DNA of 52,415 bases, taken from contig JAGQOY010000025.1 in NCBI GenBank assembly GCA_020427005.1, positions 1 through 52,415 on the forward strand, written 5' to 3'. The position numbers and the translations under genes are program-made. The notes beneath the pieces were generated by a model. It was not told the origin of the DNA and made no database searches. It saw nothing but the letters and a program-made list of their open reading frames with translations. The stretch comes from Planctomycetales bacterium (GTDB lineage Bacteria > Planctomycetota > Planctomycetia > Pirellulales > Pirellulaceae). This document shows, piece by piece, positions 9,614 through 18,721 of this stretch (position 1 is the stretch's first letter; each line of letters opens with the position of its first letter).

Positions 9614-10687
9614 TCATTCGTAACTTTTCAACAGTGACAGACACGCATCGATTTGCTCTTCTGTTCCCACGCTTATGCGTAGGCCTTCACCCCAACCAGG
9701 ATAGTTCATGTAGCGGATCAAAACTCCGTCGGTCTTCAAGCGACGATAGATGGGCTCAAGCGACACATCTGTTCTCGTGCACCATACGAAATTGGCTTGA
9801 CTATCTTCGACGCGATATCCCAGTTTTCGCATACCTTCGGTCAATCTGGTGCGTGTAGCAACGATTTTTTGCCGATTGTCCTTCAACCAGGCCTGGTCAT
9901 CGATCGCGGCGGTCGCTCCTGCCAGACTCAGCGCGTCGCAGTTGTAACTGTCTTTGACTTTGCGGAGCATAGAAATAATGGTTGGGTGAGCGATGAGAAA
10001 TCCGAAACGCAAGCCTGCCAAAGCATAGGATTTACTTAGCGTTCGAGACACCATAATACGTGGATTGTGCTTGATGAGGTCAATGCAGTTATAATCCGCA
10101 AAATCAGCATAGGCTTCGTCGACTAACAGGGGGCAAGTTAGGCGACCTGCTAGTTCCGCAATTCGCGGCGGCGCGATGATCGTACCGCTAGGGCTGTTAG
10201 GATTGGGCAGGAAAACTAGACGGAGGTTTTCGTGTGAGGTCTCAAAATTGGCGTTAAGCGAGAAGTCAGGCTGAAAAAGTACTTCCTCATGCATTGCTCC
10301 CTGCACTTGCGCAAGCGTGCGGTACAGGATGTAACTCGGATACGGCAATCGTAGAGCTTGTCCTGGCCCCACGAAAGCTCGGGTAACAATTGTCAAGATA
10401 TCGTCGCTTCCGTTGCCGCAAAGAATCCAGTCGGGTTCAACGTTGAAAATCTCCGCAGCCCGGATGCGAAATGCTGTGCCCAGTGGGTCTGGATAACGCT
10501 CCAGCCGAGCTTGAAGGGATTGTTGGATAGCGGTTATGACTTTTTGACTTGGAGGGTACGGGTTTTCATTGGTATTGAGCTTGATGAATTTTCCAACTTG
10601 AGGCTGTTCTCCGGGAACATAAGGTTGCATCTGCCGGATTTCATTTCGAAACAGTGCCTCAATGGCTGAGCTGCAAGGAGTTACCAT
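9614..10687 (-). CDS. hisC: Histidinol-phosphate aminotransferase
   Basis: A 357-aa class I/II PLP aminotransferase. The HisC N-terminal block KLNTNENPYPPS lies at residues 36-47. The Asp that contacts the PLP pyridine nitrogen is in LVDEAYADF, and the Schiff-base lysine is in SRTLSKSYALAGLR (Lys219). HisC transfers an amino group from glutamate to imidazole acetol phosphate. It sits 51 bp downstream of hisD and 65 bp upstream of hisB, in a small histidine cluster whose other genes are not in this window. Confidence 0.96.
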   Translation of the reverse strand: MVTPCSSAIEALFRNEIRQMQPYVPGEQPQVGKFIKLNTNENPYPPSQKVITAIQQSLQARLERYPDPLGTAFRIRAAEIFNVEPDWILCGNGSDDILTIVTRAFVGPGQALRLPYPSYILYRTLAQVQGAMHEEVLFQPDFSLNANFETSHENLRLVFLPNPNSPSGTIIAPPRIAELAGRLTCPLLVDEAYADFADYNCIDLIKHNPRIMVSRTLSKSYALAGLRFGFLIAHPTIISMLRKVKDSYNCDALSLAGATAAIDDQAWLKDNRQKIVATRTRLTEGMRKLGYRVEDSQANFVWCTRTDVSLEPIYRRLKTDGVLIRYMNYPGWGEGLRISVGTEEQIDACLSLLKSYE

Positions 10688-10738
10688 AATTCTTGAGATT
10701 CGCTTAGGAAGGATTCTGATTGAACGATCGGATGCGCA

Positions 10739-12109
10739 TCATGATAGGCGTATGTCAACACTATGACGATGAGCAGTTAGGCCCTCGCAATCAGCCAAGA
10801 TGCGAATCTCTGGTGCAATATCCTGTAGTCGCTCACGCGAGTATTCAATTACACTCCCACTACGCAAGAACGAGTTGGCAGAAAGCCCCGCGGCCCAACG
10901 GGCGGTTCCGCCGGTGGGTAGAACATGGGAAGGTCCAGCAGCATAGTCTCCTAACGCTACAGGACTGAAGGGACCCAAAAATGTAGCTCCCGCATTGCGA
11001 ATTTTCTCACACAAACGGCGCGGCTCGCGGCAAGTGATATGCAAGTGTTCGGGAGCGATGGCATCGGTGATTTCGCAAGCATGTGAGGCATCACGGGCCA
11101 CGATAAAAGCTCCAAAGGAATTTAAGCTTTCAATAGTAAGTGCACCGCGACTCAGATGGGATAGCTGTTGTTGCAATTGCATCTGAACGTCATCCAGCAG
11201 CGCCTCATGCCAAGTAACAAGTAGGCTGGCTCCAGGCGAATGTTCGGCTTGTGCCAACATATCCGAAGCTATATAGGCTGGATCGGTGCTTTCATCGGCA
11301 ATTACCACCACTTCACTGGGCCCTGCAATTGAATCGATATCTACTTCACCGTATACCTGTTTTTTGGCAAGAGCTACAAACAAGTTTCCAGGGCCTACGA
11401 TCTTGTCAACTGCCGGGAGTGTCTCAATACCATACGCCAGTGATGCGACTGCTTGAGCGCCTCCAATTGGATAGACCTCACGCACACCCAGTTCGAAGCA
11501 TGTGGCCAGAACATGAGCATTGAAAGCCCCAAACTGCGTCGGTGGAGCTACGACGGCGATCTGCTCAACTCCCGCAGCTAGTGCTGGCACAACGGTCATC
11601 AATACGGTCGAGGGATATGCAGCGGCACCGCCTGGAACACAAACGCCAATGCGGCGAAGAGGAACATACCGCTGATCGAGCCTGATTCCCGGTTTGGGTT
11701 CGTAGGTAATATCGCGATGCAGGATAGAGCTCTGAAAGTTATGAATGTTATCGCGAATTCGACGAATGCAGCTCAAGAATTCGGTGGGCGCTTGGCTGTG
11801 TGCTACCTCCAGTAGATCAACGGATAGGCGTGGATTATCAGAAAGCGCTGCTCCATCGAGTGCCTGGCTATAACGAAGTACTGCGGCCAAGCCTTCAGTC
11901 TGTACATCCCTGCAAATCCTCTGTACTACCTGAGAGGGCAACAAGGGTTCGCCAAAAACACGTTCGGTTAGTTCCCGGCCCCGCGGGCTAACGACATTGC
12001 CAGAAGGGCTCAATTGTTGCCGCAGATAAAGTAATTGCGTCTCAAATTCAGGTTCCGAAGCGTTGAGACGTTGGACTGTGACGTTTATGGAATTGGAGTT
12101 GCTGGTCAT
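10739..12109 (-). CDS. hisD: Histidinol dehydrogenase
   Basis: A 456-aa HisD that oxidises L-histidinol to L-histidine with NAD in the last two steps of the pathway. Diagnostic blocks are [42 protein letters not shown] (zinc and active-site histidine region) and the C-terminal APEHLHI. The frame is open to 12280, but that extension is rich in Cys, Pro and Arg and unlike the family. I therefore use the ATG at 12109 (MTSNSNSIN); its ribosome binding site is weak (CGGACC). It is the first of the hisD-hisC-hisB cluster and is divergent from the threonine aldolase gene. Confidence 0.95.
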   Translation of the reverse strand: MTSNSNSINVTVQRLNASEPEFETQLLYLRQQLSPSGNVVSPRGRELTERVFGEPLLPSQVVQRICRDVQTEGLAAVLRYSQALDGAALSDNPRLSVDLLEVAHSQAPTEFLSCIRRIRDNIHNFQSSILHRDITYEPKPGIRLDQRYVPLRRIGVCVPGGAAAYPSTVLMTVVPALAAGVEQIAVVAPPTQFGAFNAHVLATCFELGVREVYPIGGAQAVASLAYGIETLPAVDKIVGPGNLFVALAKKQVYGEVDIDSIAGPSEVVVIADESTDPAYIASDMLAQAEHSPGASLLVTWHEALLDDVQMQLQQQLSHLSRGALTIESLNSFGAFIVARDASHACEITDAIAPEHLHITCREPRRLCEKIRNAGATFLGPFSPVALGDYAAGPSHVLPTGGTARWAAGLSANSFLRSGSVIEYSRERLQDIAPEIRILADCEGLTAHRHSVDIRLS

Positions 12110-12407
12110 GGTCCGACAAGGGCAATTGGGAACGGGCAAACCAATCACGTTAGCTTCCAGGGGGGATTTCGGAAAGGGCCTGATAGGTAGATGTGCTCGA
12201 ATTCGTGTAATTCTCATCGGACAATAAAACAGCCAGCAAGGCTCGCCAAAAGTCCAGAATAACTTGCGTTGCCCACCCAATTTCCAACTACCATTCTGCG
12301 TATCAGAAACGCGTTTTGCTAAAATCTAGGAGCACCAGCCCTAGTAAGCTAACTTCGATTTCGATGGCGAGTTCGAAGCCAAAACAATTTTCCAAGGAAC
12401 TGTCAAA
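12110..12407. other. Divergent intergenic region hisD / threonine aldolase
   Basis: About 300 bp between two divergent start codons, so it must hold promoters for both directions. A small inverted repeat (CTAGG/CCTAG around an 8-base loop) lies near 12,326-12,343. No T-box or leader peptide with a run of His codons was recognised. The upstream frame extension of hisD crosses this region but looks non-coding. Confidence 0.4.
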
Positions 12408-13454
12408 ATGCAATACGAAATCGACTTGCGCAGCGATACGGTAACCAAGCCGTCGGCTGAAATGCGGGTGGCGATGGCGAATGCCGAGGTTGGAGATGAT
12501 GTGGTCGGCTTTGATCCGACAGTAGAGTCATTGCAAGACTACGTCGCGGATCTACTAGGCAAAGAAGCCGCACTTTACATGCCAAGCGGCTCTATGACCA
12601 ATCAAATTGCAATCCGCTTGCATTGCGATCGAGGAGATGAGTTCTTATGTGAAGCGGACTGCCATGTCTACAACTACGAGCAAGCTGCCTTTGCCCAACT
12701 CAGCGGGATAGCGGTACGTCCGGTCCAGGGAAAGCATGGTATCCTGCAGCCTGAACAATTGCACGGCAAAATTCGCCCGGGAGGCGACCATCTTGTACGG
12801 ACTACCTTGGTAACGTTGGAGAATACGCACAATCGAGGGGGAGGATCCATTCAACCTCTTGAATACGTCGATGCGATATGTAGTTGGGCGCAGGAGAACA
12901 AGCTAAAGCGTCATTTGGATGGTGCCCGCTTGTTCAATGCTGTGGCTGCTACGGGCATTGATGCCAAGCGTTGGGCTCAAGGCTTTGATTCGGTAAGTGT
13001 TTGTTTTTCCAAAGGCTTGGGGGCACCAGTGGGTTCTGCACTGGCGGGTTCAAAGCAATTCATCGCGTTGGCCAGGCGGGCTCGAAAATTGTTTGGTGGT
13101 GGCATGCGTCAAGTCGGGATAATCGCGGCTGGCGCCCTTTACGCAATTCAAAACAATTGCGAACGACTAATTGATGATCACGAGAATGCAAGTTTGCTGG
13201 CGGAAGCAGTGCGAAATTCGCCGGTACTGTTGCTGGACAACGAACCTCAAACAAATATTGTGATTGCAACTGTCCGACCCGAATTTGGTACCTCCGCTGA
13301 CTTGTTAAATCTATTGACGAGTAAGTCGATCGGTGCCCTCGCCATTGGTCCTCAGCAAGTTCGCTTTGTAACACACCTCGACGTAAATCGCGGTCAAATC
13401 GAGCGGGCTTGCGAAGTCATTGACAGCTGTGCTCGCCACACTTCATGTGTGTAA
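12408..13454 (+). CDS. ltaE: Low-specificity L-threonine aldolase (PLP-dependent)
   Basis: A 348-aa fold-type I PLP enzyme. The N-terminal DLRSDTVTKPS, the block GDDVVGFDPTV, HLDGARLFNA (PLP-binding Asp) and the lysine in CFSKGLGAPVGS (Lys202) are the signature of threonine aldolases. It would cleave threonine or allo-threonine to glycine and acetaldehyde in the cytoplasm. It is divergent from hisD. Its end overlaps an in-frame extension of the following DUF1080 gene by about 10 bp, but the real start of that gene is further down. The gene symbol follows the E. coli homologue. Confidence 0.93.
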   Translation: MQYEIDLRSDTVTKPSAEMRVAMANAEVGDDVVGFDPTVESLQDYVADLLGKEAALYMPSGSMTNQIAIRLHCDRGDEFLCEADCHVYNYEQAAFAQLSGIAVRPVQGKHGILQPEQLHGKIRPGGDHLVRTTLVTLENTHNRGGGSIQPLEYVDAICSWAQENKLKRHLDGARLFNAVAATGIDAKRWAQGFDSVSVCFSKGLGAPVGSALAGSKQFIALARRARKLFGGGMRQVGIIAAGALYAIQNNCERLIDDHENASLLAEAVRNSPVLLLDNEPQTNIVIATVRPEFGTSADLLNLLTSKSIGALAIGPQQVRFVTHLDVNRGQIERACEVIDSCARHTSCV

Positions 13455-13564
13455 TGTGCTTTCTGAAGTTCGATTTTTTGGCCATGTCGTCGACGATGGA
13501 ACGATTGCATAATCGTAGAAATTCTTTGCAGAACTCAAGACTCAGTTTTATCCTGGATACTTCC

Positions 13565-14989
13565 ATGCAGTACGCAATAAGTTTGTTTCTCGCCATCTGG
13601 TGTGTTCTAGTGGGTACGTTGTCAACGATAGCCGCTGAACCTGGATTTGAATCGATTTTCAACGGTCATGACCTGAACGGTTGGGCAGGGGCGGTAGATG
13701 ACTACGAAGTTATTGATGGAAGTATCGTCTGCAAGCAGGGCAGAGGAGGTGTGCTGTTTACGGAGGCCATCTACGATGACTTTGTAGTCAAGCTTGAATT
13801 CAAGGTGCCGCCTGGTGGCAATAACGGACTTGCGATTCGTTATCCGGGAAGTGGTCGTGCCAGTTACGATGGAATGTGCGAACTACAGGTCCTCGATGAT
13901 GGAGCTGAAAAATACGGCAAGCTGGATCCGCGACAATACCATGGATCGGTTTATGGGATGGCGGCAGCCAAACGTGGGTACTTGAAACCGGTAGGCGAGT
14001 GGAATAGTCAAACAGTGACGGTCATTGGTCCACGGATTCAAGTAGAGTTGAACGGTGTCCTGATTGTGGACGCGGATGTTGATCAGATAACCGAGTATAA
14101 GGATGATCGACCTCATCCAGGCAAAGCGCTGCGCCGGGGCCACTTTGGATTTGCCGGTCACAATGATCCCGTGTTGTTTCGCAATTTGGAAATCAAGCGC
14201 TTGCCTGCACCGCAGGAGTCGTCTTTACCTCAAGGACTGTTGTTTCATGCGGACTTTGATCATGATTTCATAGCCAAGACTCAGCAAGGATATGAGCAGA
14301 TCCAGTCTGCTGCTACTTTGGACCGAAAAGAGGTTCAGCTTGGAGAGCAGATTCCTGAAGTAAGTCTTGTTAAGGACGGCCGATTGGGTGGAGCGGTAAA
14401 GTTCTCGTCCAAGAGCCAGCAAGTTCTATTTTATTCCGCCGCACAGCTTGGTTATCGACCTAAGGATTGGTCAGGAACGATCTCCGTATGGATGAAATTG
14501 GATCCGGATGCCGACTTAGAACCAGGTTACTGTGATCCAATTCAATTTACACCTCGAGCGTGGAATGATGCCTGCTTCTTCGTAGATTTTGATAAGGATT
14601 TACCGAGGGCCTTTCGGTTGGGAGTGTTTCCCGATATTAAAAGTTGGAATCCCCGCAATGTGGCTTGGGACGACATTGCTTCAGCTGCTCGACCGATGAT
14701 TACAGTTGAGCGCCCGGATTTCTCAAGTGAGTCGTGGACGCATGTGTGTATGACTTGGGAACACGCCAATAGCGAACAGGCTGGACTGGCAAAGTTGTAC
14801 TTGAATGGTAAGCTCCAAGGGTCTTTGCGGCGATCGATGCATTTTACTTGGTCAGCGGACGAAGTAAGCAAGCATGCCGCATTGATGTTGGGTATCTACT
14901 ATGTGGGCCTAATGGATGACTTGCGAGTGTACGACCACTCGTTGTCTGAAGCCGAGATTCGTAGATTGGCATCTGCGGTATCCGATTAA
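13565..14989 (+). CDS. Secreted DUF1080 (3-keto-disaccharide hydrolase-like) protein with C-terminal LamG-like domain
   Basis: A 474-aa secreted protein. I choose the ATG at 13565 because it starts a clean signal peptide (MQYAISLFLAIWCVLVGTLS, cleavage near IAA/EPG). Longer in-frame starts give a polar extension. The DUF1080 domain begins at FESIFNGHDLNGWAG and contains the family blocks GNNGLAIRYPG and CELQVLDD. A second half, from about residue 220 (LFHADFDHDF), is a LamG/concanavalin-like fold that ends with DDLRVYDHSLSEAEI, typical of LamG-like jelly-roll proteins. The domain pair suggests carbohydrate binding or cleavage outside the cytoplasm; the substrate is not known. Confidence 0.88.
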   Translation: MQYAISLFLAIWCVLVGTLSTIAAEPGFESIFNGHDLNGWAGAVDDYEVIDGSIVCKQGRGGVLFTEAIYDDFVVKLEFKVPPGGNNGLAIRYPGSGRASYDGMCELQVLDDGAEKYGKLDPRQYHGSVYGMAAAKRGYLKPVGEWNSQTVTVIGPRIQVELNGVLIVDADVDQITEYKDDRPHPGKALRRGHFGFAGHNDPVLFRNLEIKRLPAPQESSLPQGLLFHADFDHDFIAKTQQGYEQIQSAATLDRKEVQLGEQIPEVSLVKDGRLGGAVKFSSKSQQVLFYSAAQLGYRPKDWSGTISVWMKLDPDADLEPGYCDPIQFTPRAWNDACFFVDFDKDLPRAFRLGVFPDIKSWNPRNVAWDDIASAARPMITVERPDFSSESWTHVCMTWEHANSEQAGLAKLYLNGKLQGSLRRSMHFTWSADEVSKHAALMLGIYYVGLMDDLRVYDHSLSEAEIRRLASAVSD

Positions 14990-15097
14990 CAATGTTGGCT
15001 GCGAACCGAAGGTCGGGAAGTTGTGTCCACCCAAAACAAAGTTCTGCAAGCCCTGTTTAACGCCGGCCAAATATAGGAATCGAAATGCGAGTTTTAA

Positions 15098-16414
15098 ATG
15101 TTGGAGTCTAAGCACAGGAGTGGAGGCAGCTACAACGAACGGCTAATTCTATTTGTCTTGGCAACGGTTCAGTTCATTACGATCATCGATTTTATGATTG
15201 TGATGCCGTTGGGTCCGCAGTTGATGAGAGTCCTGCAGATCGACCCGGCGGCATTTGGCTTGGTCGTATCTTCCTACACATTTGCAGCCGGCGCGGCAGG
15301 ATTGGTCGCGGCTTCCATTATTGACCGTTTTGGCCGCCGTGCAGCGTTTTTAGTACTTTACGCAGGATTCATCCTCGGTACTCTGAGTTGCGGCTTGGCA
15401 CCCACCTACGAGGCGCTTGTTCTAGCAAGAGTAATCACAGGAGCTTTTGGAGGGATATTGGGTGGTATTTCGATGGCGATTATAGGTGACGTGTTTCCAG
15501 ACAGTCGACGGGGACGGGCCACTGGATCCCTGATGACGGGCTTTGCGGTAGCTTCCGTTTTGGGCGTGCCTATAGGGTTAGTAATAGGTAACAACTTTGG
15601 GTGGCATGCGACCTTCCTGACACTAGGTGTGTTAGGAGCTCCGGTGTTTTTCATTGCGGCCTACGCCTTGCCTTCTTTGACGGATCACCTGGGAGAAGTC
15701 CATATTCATCCGCTGTGGTCGCTATGGCAAACGTTTACGGTTCCCAATCACCTTAAGGCATTTGCATTGATCATCGTATTGACCTGTAGTGGATTCCTAT
15801 TGTTCCCCTACGCGAGTGCCTATTTCGTCGGCAACGTTGGCATGTCAGAGCATGAATTACCGTGGGTCTATGTTACCGGGGGAATATTGAGCCTATTCAT
15901 GTCACCCATCGTTGGGCGGTGGGCAGACAAGGTTGGCAAGCTGTTTGTATTTCGGGTTATCGCCCCGTTTTCGGCTGCGTTGATGTTGTTCATCACACAC
16001 CTGCCGGCCCAGCAAGTGCTGTTGGCCATCGCTGTCTTTGGTGCACTAATGGTTTGCAACGTGGGCCGCATGATTCCTGCCATGGCGATGGTTACAGCGA
16101 GTGTTGAACCCAGAAATCGCGGAGCATTTTTGAGTGCTAATTCGTCTGTCCAGCACATCATGGGTGGCGCGGCAGCGTACGTGGGAGGCCTGATTGTTAG
16201 GCAGGCAGGCGAAGGCGCGCCTCTAGAAGGATTTGGTACGATTGGTTGGATTTCCGCAGGACTTGGTGTCAGTAGCTTGTGGTTGGCAGGGCGACTGCGC
16301 AGTGTTGAACAGGTCGCTGTCGCACCCACAACAGTCTTAGAAATTTTGCCAAATGAGAAAGTCGACCTAAACGGAATTCAAGAGCCACTAATTGCGTGTT
16401 TGGAAGGGGAATAG
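15098..16414 (+). CDS. MFS transporter, DHA1-like
   Basis: A 438-aa integral membrane protein with about 12 hydrophobic helices and a central cytoplasmic loop near residues 195-210. The DHA1 marks are visible: DRFGRRAAFLVLY in the loop between helices 2 and 3, and LARVITGAFGGILGG in helix 4. The second half repeats the loop motif as GRWADKVGKLFVFR. The substrate cannot be deduced; relatives export drugs, sugars or arabinose-like solutes. The C-terminus carries about 40 polar residues after the last helix. It lies about 100 bp downstream of the DUF1080 gene and may be transcribed independently. Confidence 0.88.
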   Translation: MLESKHRSGGSYNERLILFVLATVQFITIIDFMIVMPLGPQLMRVLQIDPAAFGLVVSSYTFAAGAAGLVAASIIDRFGRRAAFLVLYAGFILGTLSCGLAPTYEALVLARVITGAFGGILGGISMAIIGDVFPDSRRGRATGSLMTGFAVASVLGVPIGLVIGNNFGWHATFLTLGVLGAPVFFIAAYALPSLTDHLGEVHIHPLWSLWQTFTVPNHLKAFALIIVLTCSGFLLFPYASAYFVGNVGMSEHELPWVYVTGGILSLFMSPIVGRWADKVGKLFVFRVIAPFSAALMLFITHLPAQQVLLAIAVFGALMVCNVGRMIPAMAMVTASVEPRNRGAFLSANSSVQHIMGGAAAYVGGLIVRQAGEGAPLEGFGTIGWISAGLGVSSLWLAGRLRSVEQVAVAPTTVLEILPNEKVDLNGIQEPLIACLEGE

Positions 16415-16461
16415 AATTTATTAACAAGGCCAGGCGATTGGTGAGTTACGTGTAGGCGAGT

Positions 16462-17427
16462 TTACTTTTTTGCTTCCCTCTTTTCCCGAGGGGACTTGTC
16501 ACTCGTCGTGGTTTCCTTGTCATGCTTGTCTTTATCAGCTGTTCCGCGTGCTTTTGAATTGCGAGAGGCATCTTTGGCTTCGCTTGCACCTAGTGGTTTG
16601 GCTGCCGTGATCGTTATACTTTGTGCTTCAACGTATTGGGGTTGTGCCGCATCGCGTAGTCCGGAAACTGATACCGCGTCTCCCACCCCCACAAATTGCG
16701 TGTCCGTGGTCGAGACTGTGATTTTTGCTTTCTCAGACAGCATTACAATCAGAGGGCGATTGCCAGCAACTACTTGCAACTTGTTGTCTTGAACGGCTCC
16801 GACCTGCCCAACAATTCGAAAATCTTGAACGCCACTTGCTGCCGGAGTTTGATTGTTTTTCTCTGGGCCCGAGTTGCGAGTACGAGACGCGTTCCGATCG
16901 TTCGTTCGGACATTCGCGTTGTTATTTGGTTGAGCTGGGGTATTCGTCTTGGTTGGTGGCGGCGTATTGCGATTCGGAGCTTGTCGGGTGTTGTTTTTCC
17001 CGCCGCGGTCTCCTTCCTTTGCGGCCGCGACCTGTTCTGCCGTGTAAATGCCCGGAGTCTGGTTGAGTATGACCTGAGGGGAAAGGCGACGTGACATGAT
17101 GGGAGTAAAAATCTCGATTGCTTCAATCGGTGCCTGCGGCACGCCTTGCATATCGAATTTACCATCAAACCTAACTAGCAAACCTGGCATCAAGAACGAC
17201 TTGTCGGCGGTGCCCTGAAACTGAGTCGTCGTGTCCGAACCGATGTTAACCAGGCAATCCTTTTTGTCCTCGGTCGTGACTTTGATTTGGTTACCTACCA
17301 TAGCTGCGAGTTTGCCAGAGAACTCAGCGACCTCTAGACCACCCGCGACACCCTGCCCTCGGATTAGCTGGCAGTTTGACCCCAAAAACACCGCAAAGCA
17401 AATAACTAACAATTTTCTGCAATCCAT
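16462..17427 (-). CDS. Secreted protein with two DUF5666-like modules and a disordered linker
   Basis: A 321-aa protein with an N-terminal signal peptide (MDCRKLLVICFAVFLGSNC...). Two similar beta-rich modules of about 60 aa are visible. One starts at FSGKLAAMVGNQIKVTTED and the other at RIVGQVGAVQDNKLQVVAG. Each looks like an OB-type DUF5666 repeat: an 'effect of X on Y' strand pattern, then VGDAVSVSG. Between them (about residues 135-200) is an Asn/Thr/Pro/Arg-rich linker. The tail is very rich in Lys, Asp and Glu. Function is unknown; it is probably periplasmic or on the surface. It is convergent with the MFS gene. Confidence 0.7.
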   Translation of the reverse strand: MDCRKLLVICFAVFLGSNCQLIRGQGVAGGLEVAEFSGKLAAMVGNQIKVTTEDKKDCLVNIGSDTTTQFQGTADKSFLMPGLLVRFDGKFDMQGVPQAPIEAIEIFTPIMSRRLSPQVILNQTPGIYTAEQVAAAKEGDRGGKNNTRQAPNRNTPPPTKTNTPAQPNNNANVRTNDRNASRTRNSGPEKNNQTPAASGVQDFRIVGQVGAVQDNKLQVVAGNRPLIVMLSEKAKITVSTTDTQFVGVGDAVSVSGLRDAAQPQYVEAQSITITAAKPLGASEAKDASRNSKARGTADKDKHDKETTTSDKSPREKREAKK

Positions 17428-17844
17428 GACAAGTCACCTATTTGGTCAGAAAAGATACGTCAGGGGCAAGCCAATTTGGGGATCCATCGCTGACCATCCC
17501 ATAAAGCAAAAATAGTTGAGATTGTTGCGGGGGAGCAACCATTTCTTACAATCGTTCCGGAGTTCAGCTAACGTTTAGTGTACTTGCTTTGTGAATTCGT
17601 GTCTCGCCCAACGATTGGCGGGTGGGGGAGGCTATACGTCTTCAAAGGCATTTGGCTAATCAACGCTGAGAATTGGAAGCGGTGTGGCCTAGAGGAAATG
17701 ATGGTGCATAGGCGGGAATGAAGTAGGATCGGGGAACACAGTTGACTGACTGCCGAAGGGCCCGTCTGTCTATCGTGCCCTGCAAAAACCCTTCGCTGGG
17801 TTTGGGTTAACACTTGTAGATACATTATTTCAGAAGGCAAAATT
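17428..17844. other. Intergenic region upstream of panB
   Basis: 417 bp between divergent genes. No convincing ORF, tRNA or repeat was seen. The AGAAGG about 8 bases before the GTG of panB is a good ribosome binding site. The rest may hold promoters for both genes. Confidence 0.4.
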
Positions 17845-18651
17845 GTGGCAGCGCCCAAATCTATGACTCGCGTGACGGTATCTACATTGCAGCAGATGAA
17901 ATCCCAGGGCGAGAAGATCACAATGCTAACGGCCTATGATTTCACTATGGCAGCCTTGCTTGATCAGGCGGGAGTAGATGTGCTGTTGGTGGGAGATAGC
18001 TTGGCAATGGTCGTTCAGGGGCAACAGACTACGATACCCGTAACACTTAAGGAAATGATTTATCACGGCAGGATAGTAGCTGAAGCTGCCCAGAGGGCCA
18101 TGGTGGTCGTGGATTTGCCGTTTCCGCATGGGCAACTTGGAGTCCGAAAGACATTGCAGGTTGCTGCGCGAGTAATGAAAAAAACACTCTGCCATGCAGT
18201 AAAGCTAGAGGGTGGGGCGGAGCAGGCTGATACGATTCGGGCGCTAGTGAATGCAGGCATTCCGGTAATAGCTCACGTGGGACTACGGCCTCAAAGCGTG
18301 CATGCTTTGGGTGGATACAAAGTGCAGCGAAACGCCGACAAACTGAAGGAGGACGCAACATCCGCGCAAGCCGCCGGTGCATTCTGCGTATTAATGGAAT
18401 GTGTTCCCCAACGGTTCGCAAAAGAAATTTCTCAATTGCTAGACGTACCCACGATTGGCATCGGGGCTGGACCTGACTGTGATGGGCAAGTATTGGTAAC
18501 ACACGACCTATTAGGTCTGACCGTGGGTCGCATTCCAAAGTTTGTTCGACAATTTGCAGACTTGGCTTCGAGCATCAAGCAGGCCGCGAAGGAGTTTCAA
18601 ACAGCGGTAAACGATGGAACATTTCCAAACAGCGGGGAGTCGTTCGACTAA
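17845..18651 (+). CDS. panB: 3-methyl-2-oxobutanoate hydroxymethyltransferase
   Basis: A 268-aa PanB of normal length. It transfers a hydroxymethyl group from methylene-tetrahydrofolate to alpha-ketoisovalerate, the first committed step of pantothenate and CoA synthesis. Visible blocks are MLTAYDFTMA, LLVGDSLAMVVQG (metal-binding Asp), VVVDLPFPHG, AVKLEGG and AHVGLRPQSVHALGG. The start is GTG at 17845, supported by AGAAGG 8 bases upstream. The end of the gene overlaps the open frame of the next (sulfatase) gene by 38 bp, although the real sulfatase start is probably 70 bp after the panB stop. Confidence 0.97.
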   Translation: MAAPKSMTRVTVSTLQQMKSQGEKITMLTAYDFTMAALLDQAGVDVLLVGDSLAMVVQGQQTTIPVTLKEMIYHGRIVAEAAQRAMVVVDLPFPHGQLGVRKTLQVAARVMKKTLCHAVKLEGGAEQADTIRALVNAGIPVIAHVGLRPQSVHALGGYKVQRNADKLKEDATSAQAAGAFCVLMECVPQRFAKEISQLLDVPTIGIGAGPDCDGQVLVTHDLLGLTVGRIPKFVRQFADLASSIKQAAKEFQTAVNDGTFPNSGESFD

Positions 18652-18721
18652 AGTTCGGAGCTTCGTTTGGTGCGTGAGTGAAACAATAATGATACGAAAG
18701 ATGAACCTTGGAGATATCGCG

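Noticed and set aside
12110..12280. N-terminal extension of the hisD frame
   Set aside because: Its 57 residues are rich in Cys, Pro and Arg and unlike HisD, and the ATG at 12109 starts in the expected place.
16462..17427. Reading the Asn/Thr/Pro linker of the DUF5666-like protein as a horizontally acquired insertion
   Set aside because: Such linkers are common in secreted planctomycete proteins, and the two flanking modules match each other, so a linker is the simpler reading.
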